Positions 45,080-54,708 of a DNA stretch of 64,000 nt are shown piece after piece. The stretch comes from VYFG01 sp965221795 (lineage in GTDB: Bacteria; Pseudomonadota; Gammaproteobacteria; Arenicellales; Poriferihabitantaceae). Each line of letters begins with the position of its first letter. Within the stretch, counting starts at the first letter, position 1. Made by a program: the position numbers and the translations under genes. The notes under the pieces are model-generated. The model worked only from the letters and a program-made list of their open reading frames with translations. It was not told where the DNA came from and searched no databases. The stretch spans positions 1,054,001 to 1,118,000 of the forward strand of contig OZ244914.1 in assembly GCA_965221795.1 (NCBI GenBank), given 5' to 3'.

Positions 45080-46138
45080 TCAGCAAGCCCGCCTGCCGGT
45101 CTGAACGGGACTGGAAAGGCCCAGAGTTAACATAAAAAACAGGAGTTTCAGGCCCGGATCCGAACGACACAGGGTATTGGTTGCCGCCACGATGGTTTTT
45201 ACGGCTCGTCGTGATATCTTGACTTCTTGTCCATCGCCGAAGTTGGGGTGCTTGTGTATACGACGCAGCGTTAACACAGCCATCCCCATGGACCAAAGGC
45301 AAAAGCGCCTTATCCCGGTTTCATGTGGAGGAATCAGCAGGATATACTGCAATGCTTGTCTCAGATGGTGTATGGAGATTACCACAAGCTCCCGCAAGCC
45401 CCGGGCAAATCGCGGATCCGATTGCCCCCGGGATAATGTGTCGATATGGAAATCCGACGCATCAAAAATATCCTGGGGCAACCAACAAACTCCTCGGTTG
45501 TGATCATCCCAAATGTCTTTCAGGATATTGGTCATTTGTAGCCCTTGGCCGAATGAGGTCGAGAGTGCAAACAGGTCCTCATACCGGGCATTGATTTCAT
45601 CCGAATAGTCACAGAACAACTCCGTCAACATCTCACCCACCACACCCGCAACTACATAACAATACCGATCGAGATGCTGAAGATCGTCCAATCCTTGCAA
45701 ACTGGCTTTTCGCTGAAACTGAACCATGCCATCGGTCATGATCTGGACACACCGATGCATCGACTGACGCTGCCTGGGGGAAAGATTGTGCGTAATCCGG
45801 ATGACCCGGGCTGTGTTGGCAATCAGGTCCCGCTCGTGCCTGGTCGTTCTCGTGGAAATCAATCCCCCAAAGTCTTGTGCGAAACCAGCCGGGTCCGCAA
45901 TTCCCTCCAGCACGCCCAGAAACTGCTGGTTCAGGTCGTCTTTCTGCTCGACCGACAATGTCGGCTCATCTTCGATCGTATCCGCAATGCGGCATAACAG
46001 ATACGCATTCCCAACCGCGGTCCGAAGCGGGTCCGGTAACTGCGGGATGGTAAAGGCAAACGAACGAGAAACCCCATCCAGGATTTCCGTTTGATATTCG
46101 AGATCTTCTTTCTTTTCCGGGTAACTATCGGGGAACAT
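45080..46138 (-). CDS. Squalene synthase (squalene/phytoene synthase family)
   Basis: The 352-residue protein has both aspartate motifs for diphosphate binding: RIADTIEDE near residue 50 and ILKDIWDDHNRG near 215. It also has SRSFAFTIPQLP at the N-terminus and a hydrophobic C-terminal helix. It condenses two farnesyl diphosphates to squalene in a single polypeptide, unlike the three-gene HpnCDE route. The ATG at 46138 is chosen; the upstream open frame extends without similarity. Squalene implies hopanoid or sterol synthesis, but no cyclase is in the window. Confidence 0.88.
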   Translation of the reverse strand: MFPDSYPEKKEDLEYQTEILDGVSRSFAFTIPQLPDPLRTAVGNAYLLCRIADTIEDEPTLSVEQKDDLNQQFLGVLEGIADPAGFAQDFGGLISTRTTRHERDLIANTARVIRITHNLSPRQRQSMHRCVQIMTDGMVQFQRKASLQGLDDLQHLDRYCYVVAGVVGEMLTELFCDYSDEINARYEDLFALSTSFGQGLQMTNILKDIWDDHNRGVCWLPQDIFDASDFHIDTLSRGQSDPRFARGLRELVVISIHHLRQALQYILLIPPHETGIRRFCLWSMGMAVLTLRRIHKHPNFGDGQEVKISRRAVKTIVAATNTLCRSDPGLKLLFFMLTLGLSSPVQTGRRAC

Positions 46139-46342
46139 GGAATCAGTATACCCACATTGGATCCAGCAAATCGACCACGGTCCCGGGTGAGAGTAACGGG
46201 ACGAAAACCGCGACTCCATTCTACCCCACTTCGACCTGGAACGGCCTCGATTTATGCCACCAGCAGGGCTTTTTTCACAACAGCCGGAATGGAGCACAGC
46301 ACTCCTTTGAGCCTGTTTACCAGATTCCGCTATTGCCAAAGT

Positions 46343-46419
<77 letters not shown>

Positions 46420-46548
46420 CTGACAAGGTCTCGATGGTTATCGTATACTCGACCGACCACTTCCCATCCCCAGGTAGATCATATCGGAATCAGTCCCGGG
46501 GGGAAACCGGGAACCCTGCTACCGGATCGGTGGTGCCGATCGACTCTT

Positions 46549-48714
46549 TTACTCACCACGCAACGTTTTGGCCTCACGACGTCTGGCATGCAGTATCGAT
46601 TCGGTATAGCCATTGGCCACTTCACGTCCCCGAAAGACGAGATCCAGTGCAGCCTGGTAGGCTGGTCCATCGAAGGAAGGTGCCATATCAATGTAAGCCG
46701 GGTCGCCGCTATTCTGGCGATCCACCACCGCGGCCATTTTCTCAAACACCGAAATCACCTGTTCCCGGGTACAGATCCCATGATAGAGCCAATTGGCAAT
46801 ATGCTGGCTTGAGATCCGCAAGGTCGCCCGGTCTTCCATCAGTGCCACATCATGAATATCCGGCACCTTGGAACATCCCACTCCCTGATCCACCCAGCGA
46901 ACTACATAGCCCAGAATGCCCTGTGCATTGTTCTCAAGCTCCTGAATAATTTCCCCATCGGACAAGTTTCGGTGGCCCAACAGAGGAATGGTCAGGATCT
47001 CGTCGAGACCTTCAGACAATGCCGCATCCAGTTCTTTTTGTCGCTGTGGTACGTTCACCTGATGATAGTGCATCGCATGCAGCGTGGCCGCTATCGGAGA
47101 GGGAACCCAAGCCGTGTTGGCACCAGCTCTCGGGTGGCTGATTTTCTGCTCCATCATGGCCACCATATTGTCCGGTGCCGCCCACATACCCTTGCCAATC
47201 TGGGCGTATCCGGATAACCCACATTCCAGCCCCTTGTCCACATTCCAATCTTCATAGGCCAGTAACCAGGGAGCCGTCTTCATATCGCTTTTCGGCAACA
47301 CCGGACCGGCTTCCATACAAGTATGGATTTCATCTCCAGTGCGATCGAGGAATCCCGTATTGATAAAAACCACCCGATCCTTTGCCGCCCGGATACAGGC
47401 CTTGAGGTTCACGGTAGTGCGTCTTTCCTCGTCCATGATACCGATCTTGAGGGTATTGTGTTCCAGTCCCAGAGCTTCCTCCACGCGCCCAAAAAGTTCC
47501 ACTGCCGCGGCCACTTCCGCCGATCCATGCATTTTCGGTTTGACAATGTACACACTGCCCTGACGACTGTTACGGAACTGGCCATGACCCAACAAGTCAT
47601 GCTTGGCGGACGCTACCGTGACCATCGCATCCAAGAAGCTTTCCGGGATCTCGCATCCATCACAGGTGACCGTATCGGTCCACATGTGAGTACCGACATG
47701 ACGGACGAACATCAAGCTGCGGCCGGGCAAGGTAAAGGCGGAGCCATCCGGCGCGGTAAATTCACGATCATTCTCCAGTACCCGTTCTATCGTCTCGCCC
47801 CCCTTTTTGATCCGGGCACTCAAATCCCCCTTCATCAGGCCATTCCAGTTTCGGTATACCCGCACCTTGTCAGCGGCATCGACTGCTGCGACGGAATCCT
47901 CACAATCCATAATCGTCGTGATCGCGGCTTCCAACTGAATATCATAGATGCTGGCCAGATCACCTCGGCCAATGTAAAACCCCTCCCCAATCAGGATCGC
48001 AATGTGGAGATTGTTGTGTCGGAGCAGGATTGCTTCCGGCGATTCCGGGGTGCCGCGATAGCCGACAAAACACTCCCGGGCCCCCAACCCGGTTTCAGTG
48101 CCATCACCCATCACCGCCACCAGCCTGCCAAAGCAGACCTTATACTGGACCACATAGCTGTGGCTCCCCACCGCCAAAGGGACCGCCGCATCCAGAAACC
48201 GGCGGGCATACTCGATCACCTTCGCGCCACGTACCGGATTATATTTGACTGTCCGTTTGCAACCGTGCACTTCCAGAACCACGTCAGTGCCATACAACGC
48301 ATCATAGAGACTGCCCCAGCGGGCATTGGCTGCATTGATGGTATAGCGGGCATTGTCCACTGGCACTACCAGCTGAGGACCGGAAATGACCGCGATTTCG
48401 TCATCGATCTGACGGGGGTTGATCCGAAAATCTCCTCCTTCCGGTTCCAGATAACCGATTTGCATCAAATGTGCTTTGTACGCATCCAGGCCGCCCTCAG
48501 GGGAATTTTGGTGCCAGCGATTCAATGCTTCCTGCAAGATATCTCTTTGGTTCAGCAATTCCCGGGTTTTCGGCCCCAGATCCCTGACAATGGCTTCCAG
48601 CCCGTTCCAGAACTGGTCGACCTCGACGTCAGTCCCGGGTAGAATTTCATGCTTCACCAGATCATGGAGATTGCTGTCGATACTGAGTGCGCCAATTCGG
48701 ATACGGTCTGTCAT
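46549..48714 (-). CDS. glcB: Malate synthase G
   Basis: GlcB joins glyoxylate and acetyl-CoA to malate. The 721-residue length matches the G isoform. It has MDCEDSVAAVDAADKVRVYRN (Mg ligand region), GRSLMFVRHVGTHM with the catalytic Arg, VYIVKPKMHG, and the C-terminal catalytic Asp in LMEDRATLRISSQH. The ATG at 48714 (MTDRIRIGAL) is the family start; the frame upstream is not conserved. It is a monocistronic gene divergent from the MFS gene and allows growth on C2 units such as the acetyl-CoA from sulfonate breakdown. Confidence 0.95.
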   Translation of the reverse strand: MTDRIRIGALSIDSNLHDLVKHEILPGTDVEVDQFWNGLEAIVRDLGPKTRELLNQRDILQEALNRWHQNSPEGGLDAYKAHLMQIGYLEPEGGDFRINPRQIDDEIAVISGPQLVVPVDNARYTINAANARWGSLYDALYGTDVVLEVHGCKRTVKYNPVRGAKVIEYARRFLDAAVPLAVGSHSYVVQYKVCFGRLVAVMGDGTETGLGARECFVGYRGTPESPEAILLRHNNLHIAILIGEGFYIGRGDLASIYDIQLEAAITTIMDCEDSVAAVDAADKVRVYRNWNGLMKGDLSARIKKGGETIERVLENDREFTAPDGSAFTLPGRSLMFVRHVGTHMWTDTVTCDGCEIPESFLDAMVTVASAKHDLLGHGQFRNSRQGSVYIVKPKMHGSAEVAAAVELFGRVEEALGLEHNTLKIGIMDEERRTTVNLKACIRAAKDRVVFINTGFLDRTGDEIHTCMEAGPVLPKSDMKTAPWLLAYEDWNVDKGLECGLSGYAQIGKGMWAAPDNMVAMMEQKISHPRAGANTAWVPSPIAATLHAMHYHQVNVPQRQKELDAALSEGLDEILTIPLLGHRNLSDGEIIQELENNAQGILGYVVRWVDQGVGCSKVPDIHDVALMEDRATLRISSQHIANWLYHGICTREQVISVFEKMAAVVDRQNSGDPAYIDMAPSFDGPAYQAALDLVFRGREVANGYTESILHARRREAKTLRGE

Positions 48715-48896
48715 GGGAAACCGGGAGGCCTGCGTACAAAAAGGCCTGATTATAGTCGATCCGTCAAGGTGATAATCGGCAGAAATTCCCGTTACAGTCG
48801 GAGCTGCGCACCGTCCAGCATCCACCACGCCACTCCTACGCGAAAATCGAACTGACCGGATCAATGAAAGCAGCATCCATTGGTTGGGGAGAGATC

Positions 48897-50288
48897 ATGA
48901 CTCGTGAACACTTGCCCCGTCTTCTGGTGTTATGCCTGGCGATCTGGCTGCATGCAGCCAATACGATGCTGGCTGCAACGACCCTCCCGAACGCGATTGA
49001 TGAGATTGGGGGTCTGTCGTTGATCAGTTGGGCGTTTGCTCTGTACCTGATGGGCTCAATTGTGGCCGCCACTGCTGTAGGTACATATGTCGGGGATGCG
49101 GGTTTGCGTCGTACAATGATGACTTCGACCCTGCTCTACACCATCGGATGTGCCGTATGTGCCACCGCACCCACAATGCCCATATTGCTGGTGGGACGGA
49201 CTGTGCAGGGACTCGGCGGTGGTGCACTGGTGGCGCTGGTCTACATCGCTCAGGACCGCTTCTTTCCGAATCGGCTGGCACCCCGCATTATTGCCTGCCT
49301 TTCCGTGATATGGATGGCCTCAGCCCTGTGCGGACCACTGATCGGCGGTGCATTTTCTACCGCTGGGGTCTGGCGTTACGCGTTCTGGTCATTCGCATTG
49401 CAAGGACTGGCACTTGTTATCGCATTGCATCCCTTACTTCGTCATGAGACGTCCACTTCCTATTTTCCGGCGAGGCGGATTCCGGTGAAACGGCTGTTAT
49501 TGGTTGCCGGATCAATCCTTGCCGTCTCTCTGGCCGGAGTGATCGAATCCTTGGCCGGGTCCACGATGCTCTTGCTGGTCGGATGCCTGAGCCTTTGGCG
49601 ATTCTTCGCGGAGGATTATGCCACCTCCAGTCCGCACCGGCTGCTTCCCGGTCATGCGGTAGATCTACAGCATCCGGTAGGCTGCGGCATTGTAATGACT
49701 TTCATCCTCAGTCTCGGCATGATGTCGTTCGTCACCTATGGTCCGATTCTGCTGATCCTGCTATATGACCTGACACCTCTTGAGGCGGGTTTCGTCGTTG
49801 TAACCGAAGCACTCGGCTGGACAGCAGGGGCATTGCTCCTGTCCGGATTTCCCCCTGCTCGACAAGGCCAATTAATTCGAATTGGCAGCGTTATGTTGCT
49901 AGCGGGCATCCTCACACAAGCATGGTTCCTGCCTTTTGGCCCATTATGGCTGGTTGTGGTCTCGGCGTTTTTGGGCAATGCCGGTTTCGGCATGATCTGG
50001 GGGCATATAATTAAAATTGTGGTGGAGAATGCGAAACCAGCAGACCGTGACCGCGCTGCCGCCTTTCTGCCAAGCACCCAACAGACCGCTTATGCGTTCG
50101 GTGCAGCCCTGTCCGGCATGATCGCCAATGGGCTCGGATTCGACCAGATGATGAAAGCGGAAGAGTTCCAGATAGTGGCCTTTTGGGTGTTTGCAGGATT
50201 CGTGCCCCTGGCACTACTCGGGAACCTGGTCGCATGGCACTTCAGTCGCCTGATCACATCATCAAAGGTCTTTTTTCGAGAAGGCTGA
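48897..50288 (+). CDS. MFS transporter, drug-efflux-like
   Basis: The 463-residue protein has 12-14 predicted helices. The N-terminal segment TLPNAIDEIGGLSLISWAFALYLMG and the motif GRTVQGLGGGALVALVYI (motif C region) are typical of DHA-type multidrug exporters. I chose the ATG at 48897 because GGGGAGAG precedes it; an in-frame start at 48864 is possible. The substrate cannot be deduced. It is divergent from malate synthase G. Confidence 0.85.
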   Translation: MTREHLPRLLVLCLAIWLHAANTMLAATTLPNAIDEIGGLSLISWAFALYLMGSIVAATAVGTYVGDAGLRRTMMTSTLLYTIGCAVCATAPTMPILLVGRTVQGLGGGALVALVYIAQDRFFPNRLAPRIIACLSVIWMASALCGPLIGGAFSTAGVWRYAFWSFALQGLALVIALHPLLRHETSTSYFPARRIPVKRLLLVAGSILAVSLAGVIESLAGSTMLLLVGCLSLWRFFAEDYATSSPHRLLPGHAVDLQHPVGCGIVMTFILSLGMMSFVTYGPILLILLYDLTPLEAGFVVVTEALGWTAGALLLSGFPPARQGQLIRIGSVMLLAGILTQAWFLPFGPLWLVVVSAFLGNAGFGMIWGHIIKIVVENAKPADRDRAAAFLPSTQQTAYAFGAALSGMIANGLGFDQMMKAEEFQIVAFWVFAGFVPLALLGNLVAWHFSRLITSSKVFFREG

Positions 50289-50601
50289 TGTTGCGCTGAC
50301 ATCGTAACCAAGATTTTAGTAATCCTTGCTGATGGCAAGGAAAATGGCCAATCCACTTCTGTCAATAAGAGAGAGAATAAAGGGAACCCGTCAGGCATTT
50401 GACACCATACACCGGAAATACCTGATGATAGTGCCCCTTACAAAAAAACGGCCTGTCTCAAAAAATCGCGAGATTGGGGGATATAATTCGGAAGACTTTC
50501 GACAGGAGAAAATACCGAGGCAGAAACTCCCATCGACCGCGCCTTAATCTTGCCCACCCGGCTTTGCGATTCGCCGCTCACGAAATCCCGAGATCAACGA
50601 C
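50289..50601. other. Intergenic region before the dienelactone hydrolase gene
   Basis: About 310 bases with no supported gene. A GGGGGATATAATTCGG sequence at 50475-50490 offers a TATAAT -10 box. AAATCGCGAGATT nearby is partly palindromic. It probably contains the promoter for the hydrolase gene. Confidence 0.4.
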
Positions 50602-51423
50602 ATGTGTGATATCAAAGGTTGTAGCCATCATCCCAATCTCCCGCCCATTTTGGTTTCTGACCGTGAACGCCGTCTGTTTCTCAAGGGTCTGGCATCATTG
50701 CCATTGGCGACAGTCCTTGCATATCCCGAACTCAGCCATGCGGCCGCTACCAGCACGGAAGCCATTCAACTCATCACCAAAGGTGGCCGATCCGTCTCGG
50801 CGGCGGTCGCAATGCCGGATCAAGCCAAAGCACCAGCTGTTCTCCTTATTCATGAGTGGTGGGGCCTGAACGACCAAATTAAGTCTGTAGCGGCCGAACT
50901 GGCCAATCTCGGTTATGTTGCTCTAGCGGTCGACCTGTATGATGGAAACGTGGCCGATACTCCAGACAATGCCCGGGCCTTGATGCAGAATGTGAATGGC
51001 ACTATTGCAATCGATACGTTGACCAGCTGGATTGATTTCCTCAAAAACCACGAAAATACCAACGGCAAAGTCGGCACCTTGGGCTGGTGCTTTGGTGGGG
51101 GCTGGTCACTCAATGTTTCCCTCGCAGCACCGGTCGATGCCACCGTCATCTACTACGGCAATGTCCAAAAAAGTGCGGAAGATCTCGCTTCGCTGAGCAG
51201 CCCGGTACTCGGACACTTTGCAACTCGGGACGGCTGGATCAACCAATCCATGGTCAACGGATTCAAAGCGGCCATGGAAGCCGCTGACAAGTCCGATTTG
51301 ACGGTATACTGGTACGATGCTGATCATGCGTTTGCCAACCCCACCAGTGCCCGTTTTGATGCCGATGATGCCGCTCTTTCCTGGGAACGGACATTGACTT
51401 TTTTTCGGGAAACGCTGGGCTGA
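50602..51423 (+). CDS. Dienelactone hydrolase family protein, exported
   Basis: The 273-residue protein has an RRLFLKGLASLPLATVLAYPELSHAAA signal (residues about 23-49) of the twin-arginine type. An alpha/beta-hydrolase domain follows, with nucleophile Cys in GWCFGGGW, Asp in FATRDGWI and His in DADHAFAN. The Cys nucleophile and the IHEWWGLNDQI segment match the DLH branch that hydrolyses cyclic ester intermediates. An odd Cys/His-rich N-terminus (MCDIKGCSHH) precedes the signal. The true substrate is unknown and no aromatic-degradation genes are near. Confidence 0.85.
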   Translation: MCDIKGCSHHPNLPPILVSDRERRLFLKGLASLPLATVLAYPELSHAAATSTEAIQLITKGGRSVSAAVAMPDQAKAPAVLLIHEWWGLNDQIKSVAAELANLGYVALAVDLYDGNVADTPDNARALMQNVNGTIAIDTLTSWIDFLKNHENTNGKVGTLGWCFGGGWSLNVSLAAPVDATVIYYGNVQKSAEDLASLSSPVLGHFATRDGWINQSMVNGFKAAMEAADKSDLTVYWYDADHAFANPTSARFDADDAALSWERTLTFFRETLG

Positions 51424-51445
51424 TTCCCGCTTTACGCTCCAGTCA

Positions 51446-51514
51446 GAGCCTCATCGAGCACCCTTCGATCACCTTATGGGCCGAGAAAGCACGCACCTGA
51501 AACATCGCCACATA
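51446..51514. repeat. Direct repeat, copy 1 of 2 (copy 2 at 52899-52968)
   Basis: This 69-base segment matches 52899-52968 at all but about five positions, in the same orientation. Copy 2 overlaps the 3' end of the secreted-protein gene at 52927-53343, so copy 1 is a detached duplicate of that gene end. The pair brackets the EcoRII-like relic and the trypsin-like protease. Confidence 0.85.
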
Positions 51515-51599
51515 AGACACTCGCAGAAATAACTTGCTCTATTTTACTCTGGGGGTTATCGTGTAATTCCATTCGCCGTGAAATCCCAGTCGACGGATA

Positions 51600-51995
51600 T
51601 TCAGGGCCTGCATTTCCTCATTCGAGATTCTGATCCCGAGGGGATAGGCACCTTCGTCCAGCCCCGCCCGGATTGTCAATCCCGTTCTGGTCCGGGTGGC
51701 CGCCTATCATGCAGCACCTGCCACCGGGGGCACCAATCTGGCCATGCTCGGGGCCAAGTCATCGTGCAAGGAACGCTGGCGACAGGTGCTGGCGGAGGCC
51801 GACAAGATCCCCAGGAAACACCTGCTGACCCTGGAGCCGGGAATCTCGGAGCCCCAGACGGAACAGATGGAGGCGTCAAACCTGCAGCTGGTGGTACCCC
51901 AGGGTATTCAGGGCAGCTACACGATAGCACAGCAGGCATGGCTCTGGAATCTGGGGCAGTTCATCGAACATGTCAAACGAAGCAGTGAAGGATAA
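51600..51995 (+). pseudogene. EcoRII-type restriction endonuclease C-terminal remnant
   Basis: The frame at 51696-51995 reads AKSSCKERWRQVLAEADKIP, RKHLLTLEPGISEPQTEQM and NLQLVVPQGIQGSY. This is the end of the EcoRII C-terminal nuclease family (PD-(D/E)xK), including the CKERW segment after the catalytic Lys. The upstream part with the conserved PDF aspartate is missing or frameshifted, and an adjoining frame (HFLIRDSDPEGIG) carries a few more matching residues. The full enzyme has around 400 residues, so at most a third survives. No cognate methylase is nearby. Confidence 0.7.
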
Positions 51996-52084
51996 ATATG
52001 GGAATCAAGGTAGTATAGGGACGGAGTGTCTCGTACATATGGGCGGCCAGAACGGACCAACTCACTACTGCGGATTCAAGCAGA

Positions 52085-52768
52085 ATGATTACCACAAATG
52101 TGATTCAACGTGTATTCCGAATCAGACTCGGGACTGCTACTGGCTCTGCTTTTGCCCTGGACCATGCCGGCAAACAATACCTTGTTACCGCACGTCACCT
52201 TGTCGCCAGCGCAGGCAATGTAGACAGGGTCGACATTTATCATGAGCAGCAGTGGAAAGAACTGCATGTCAAAGTTGTCGGACTTGGTTCGGATGGCATT
52301 GATATCGCTGTATTCTCTCCCGAAGTGCAGCTTGCCCCAACCTTTCCTCTCGAACCAAATCCGGGTGGTTTGGCGCTAGGACAACAGGTCTTCTTTCTCG
52401 GATTTCCCTTGGGAATGATGACTGAGGGCGGTAAGATCAATCGGGAGTTTCCCATTCCGTTGATCAAGTCCGGTGTGTTTAGTGGCAGTGAAAATAGCCC
52501 GTCCACTGGATTTCTTGTCGACGGACACAACAACCCCGGCTTTAGTGGTGGTCCTCTCGTTTTCACGCCGCAAGGAGAGCAAGTCAACTACCGGGTTGCC
52601 GGCGTGATCAGCGGCTATCGGTTTTCCATGTTACCCGTCCATGATTCTTTTGGAACCCAGATAGGAATGCTTCCTGAAAATTCGGGTATTGTTGTCGCGC
52701 ACTCGATCAGTACAGCCACTGATCTCATGAATGCCAATCCAATTGGTTTCGACCTGTCGCAGGAGTAA
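52085..52768 (+). CDS. Trypsin-like serine protease, cytoplasmic
   Basis: The 227-residue protein is a chymotrypsin-fold protease with the triad His38 (VTARHLVA), Asp73 (GIDIAVF) and Ser154 (NPGFSGGPLV). It has no signal peptide, membrane helix or PDZ domain, so it is smaller than DegP/DegQ and probably acts in the cytoplasm. It sits alone between direct repeats beside the restriction-enzyme relic. Such solitary proteases occur as effectors in some defence systems, but no partner is visible here, so the role is open. Confidence 0.75.
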   Translation: MITTNVIQRVFRIRLGTATGSAFALDHAGKQYLVTARHLVASAGNVDRVDIYHEQQWKELHVKVVGLGSDGIDIAVFSPEVQLAPTFPLEPNPGGLALGQQVFFLGFPLGMMTEGGKINREFPIPLIKSGVFSGSENSPSTGFLVDGHNNPGFSGGPLVFTPQGEQVNYRVAGVISGYRFSMLPVHDSFGTQIGMLPENSGIVVAHSISTATDLMNANPIGFDLSQE

Positions 52769-52898
52769 AAACTGGCAGCGCAACGGCCTGCTTCAGGGCG
52801 GCAACGCCATCCACTCCCGGAAGCGTCATGATGGGTATACCCCAACAAGACAAACCACTGCACGCCCGAATCGCCCGGATCAATGTTCATTTTGGGTC

Positions 52899-52968
52899 GA
52901 GCCTCATCGCACACCCTTCGATCACCCTATGGTGCCGAGAAAGCACGCACCTGAAACATCGCCACATA
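52899..52968. repeat. Direct repeat, copy 2 of 2
   Basis: This copy is in place as the 3' end of the secreted-protein gene plus about 30 bases beyond its stop. It differs from the copy at 51446-51514 by a few substitutions and one extra base. The intact context marks it as the parental copy. Confidence 0.85.
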
Positions 52969-53343
52969 TTGCCCGGAGCCATAAAGCGAAACCACTGAGA
53001 GCCCCTGATGCCCTTCCCAGTGCATTCGGAATGGGTTGCGAACAGTTGGCAAAGCCGGCAAGAGGCCGATATGACGCAATGCGGAAGGCTCGAACGGAAT
53101 CTCTTCTTGCGGCACTACCTGAATCCAGTCCGCCTGATTCCTGATAAAGACCACTTCAATTCCACCGATATAGTCACAAGCCTCTCCGTGGTAGGTTTCG
53201 TTACAACGAAGAGGAGCACCCAAATGCGTCTCCACTTCCACTTCTGATGCCCCGCGAATAGCCAGAACATCCAGGATGATGGGTTCTGCCCACAAAATGG
53301 GAGAGCAGAACAAACTGACGAACCACAGGCTCAGGTTTCGCAT
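52927..53343 (-). CDS. Small secreted protein of unknown function
   Basis: The 138-residue product starts MRNLSLWFVSLFCSPILWA, a likely Sec signal peptide cut before EPIILDV. The mature part has two cysteines in LRCNETYHGEACDYIGGIEVVF that could form a disulfide, and no domain I recognise. The open frame extends five codons further to an ATG at 53358. The 3' end is duplicated at 51446-51514. Confidence 0.6.
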   Translation of the reverse strand: MRNLSLWFVSLFCSPILWAEPIILDVLAIRGASEVEVETHLGAPLRCNETYHGEACDYIGGIEVVFIRNQADWIQVVPQEEIPFEPSALRHIGLLPALPTVRNPFRMHWEGHQGLSVVSLYGSGQYVAMFQVRAFSAP

Positions 53344-53354
53344 CGTTGTCACCA

Positions 53355-53546
53355 TCACTTGGGATTCGATTCAGGCCCTGTGCAGCAGTATCGATCGAAA
53401 CCGATCACGACCGAAATACGAGGCCAGCAATACATCAAACCGAACTTTGCATCTATCCCATAATGCGGAAAGGTGTCGACATCCCTCCAAAACCACCCGG
53501 TAAAGCCGAACTCCAACCTTGCTACAGTATCTGTTACGCTTTTCAT
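53355..53546 (-). CDS. Possible small ORF upstream of the secreted-protein gene
   Basis: A 63-codon frame (MKSVTDTVARLEFGFTGWFW at the start) ends 11 bases before the secreted-protein gene and could be cotranscribed with it. It is rich in aromatic residues and Gly, like a fragment of a beta-barrel protein, but has no signal peptide and no clear ribosome site. It may be a gene fragment or chance. Confidence 0.25.
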   Translation of the reverse strand: MKSVTDTVARLEFGFTGWFWRDVDTFPHYGIDAKFGLMYCWPRISVVIGFDRYCCTGPESNPK

Positions 53547-53795
53547 TCTGCTTGAAGAACTATCATATTGCATATCGAGAGTTCACATGTCCCCTCCCCC
53601 GGTTTCGATTCCTACCAGGTTTTTTGTCCGATTGATCTGCTCCTTTTGATTTGTGCAGTCTGTTTCGGCAGGGTTTCCCACCACAATACGTGCGGACGAA
53701 AACCCTCGTTGTTCTTCGCGGGACAAAAGGAAGGAACCGGGAATCCAACAGAACAGACATTGAAAGCCGCATAACCTGTCCCCATAGCACGAACC
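53547..53795. other. Intergenic region upstream of cnoX
   Basis: About 250 bases without a supported gene. It should hold the promoter of cnoX on one side and that of the minus-strand small genes on the other. I see no strong motif. Confidence 0.3.
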
Positions 53796-54653
53796 ATGAA
53801 CCAGGAAGCATACACCAACTCAGGTGCTGCCACATTTATGCAAGATGTGGTCGAAGCCTCGCATCACCAGCTGGTGCTGGTGGATTTCTGGGCTAGCTGG
53901 TGTGGTCCGTGCCGGTCCCTGGCACCTATCCTGGAGAAACTGGCCATGGAATATCAAGGGACCATGAAACTGGTCAAAGTGAATACGGACCAAGAGCAGT
54001 CATTGGCAACCCAGTTTGGTATCCGCAGCTTGCCTACGGTACTGTTCTTCAAAGAAGGCAAGGTATTGGATCAGTTTATGGGAGTATTGCCTGAACCTGC
54101 CATACGGCAAAAGATTGAACCGCATGCGACAAGTTCTTCTGAAAAAGCCTTGGCAGAGGCCAGGGAACTCTACCAGGATGGACAAACCGAACAGGCCAAG
54201 AAAAGAGTGCGTAAACTGTCCGACTCCATGCCTGACAATGATGCGCCGAAATTACTGCTCCTGTCTTGGCTGACTGTAGAAGGGAATATGGATGACGCCA
54301 TTACCGTGGCCGGAACGATTTCGGCGGCCGGTCAGACGAGCCCCGAGTACAGGTCATTTCAAACCGCCCTGGAACTTCGCCAGGATGTTGACCTTGCTGA
54401 CCGCCTGTCCCTGGAAAATACCCTGGCAGATGATCCGGAAAACTTGGCTGTGCGGTATCGCCTGGCCCGGCTGCTCATCGCAGAAAAGGAGTACGCGAAC
54501 GCCATGGACCATCTGCTGGATATCATTCGACGGGACCGTTCGTTTCAGGACGATGGAGCCCGCAAAACCATGCTGAAAGTCTTTGAATTGCTCGGTGGAC
54601 AAGGCGAGTTGGTCTCGGAATATCGCACCCGCCTCTCTCGCACGCTGTTCTGA
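53796..54653 (+). CDS. cnoX: Thioredoxin-TPR chaperone CnoX (YbbN family)
   Basis: The 285-residue protein has an N-terminal thioredoxin domain (about residues 8-110) with the active site WASWCGPCR. A helical TPR-like domain follows, with ARELYQDGQTEQAKKRVRKL and RLARLLIAEKEYANAMDHLL. This is the CnoX/YbbN layout, a holdase that protects proteins from oxidative aggregation and works with GroEL. The intact CxxC suggests real thioredoxin activity, unlike the E. coli form, which has SxxC. Confidence 0.92.
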   Translation: MNQEAYTNSGAATFMQDVVEASHHQLVLVDFWASWCGPCRSLAPILEKLAMEYQGTMKLVKVNTDQEQSLATQFGIRSLPTVLFFKEGKVLDQFMGVLPEPAIRQKIEPHATSSSEKALAEARELYQDGQTEQAKKRVRKLSDSMPDNDAPKLLLLSWLTVEGNMDDAITVAGTISAAGQTSPEYRSFQTALELRQDVDLADRLSLENTLADDPENLAVRYRLARLLIAEKEYANAMDHLLDIIRRDRSFQDDGARKTMLKVFELLGGQGELVSEYRTRLSRTLF

Positions 54654-54708
54654 AGTATGACCGAACCATGGGCGATGAGGGTCGCTTTTCTTGACATCGC
54701 ATTGGGCC

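Noticed and set aside
53563..53835. Minus-strand frame upstream of cnoX
   Set aside because: It overlaps the cnoX start antisense and has no signal, domain or ribosome site.
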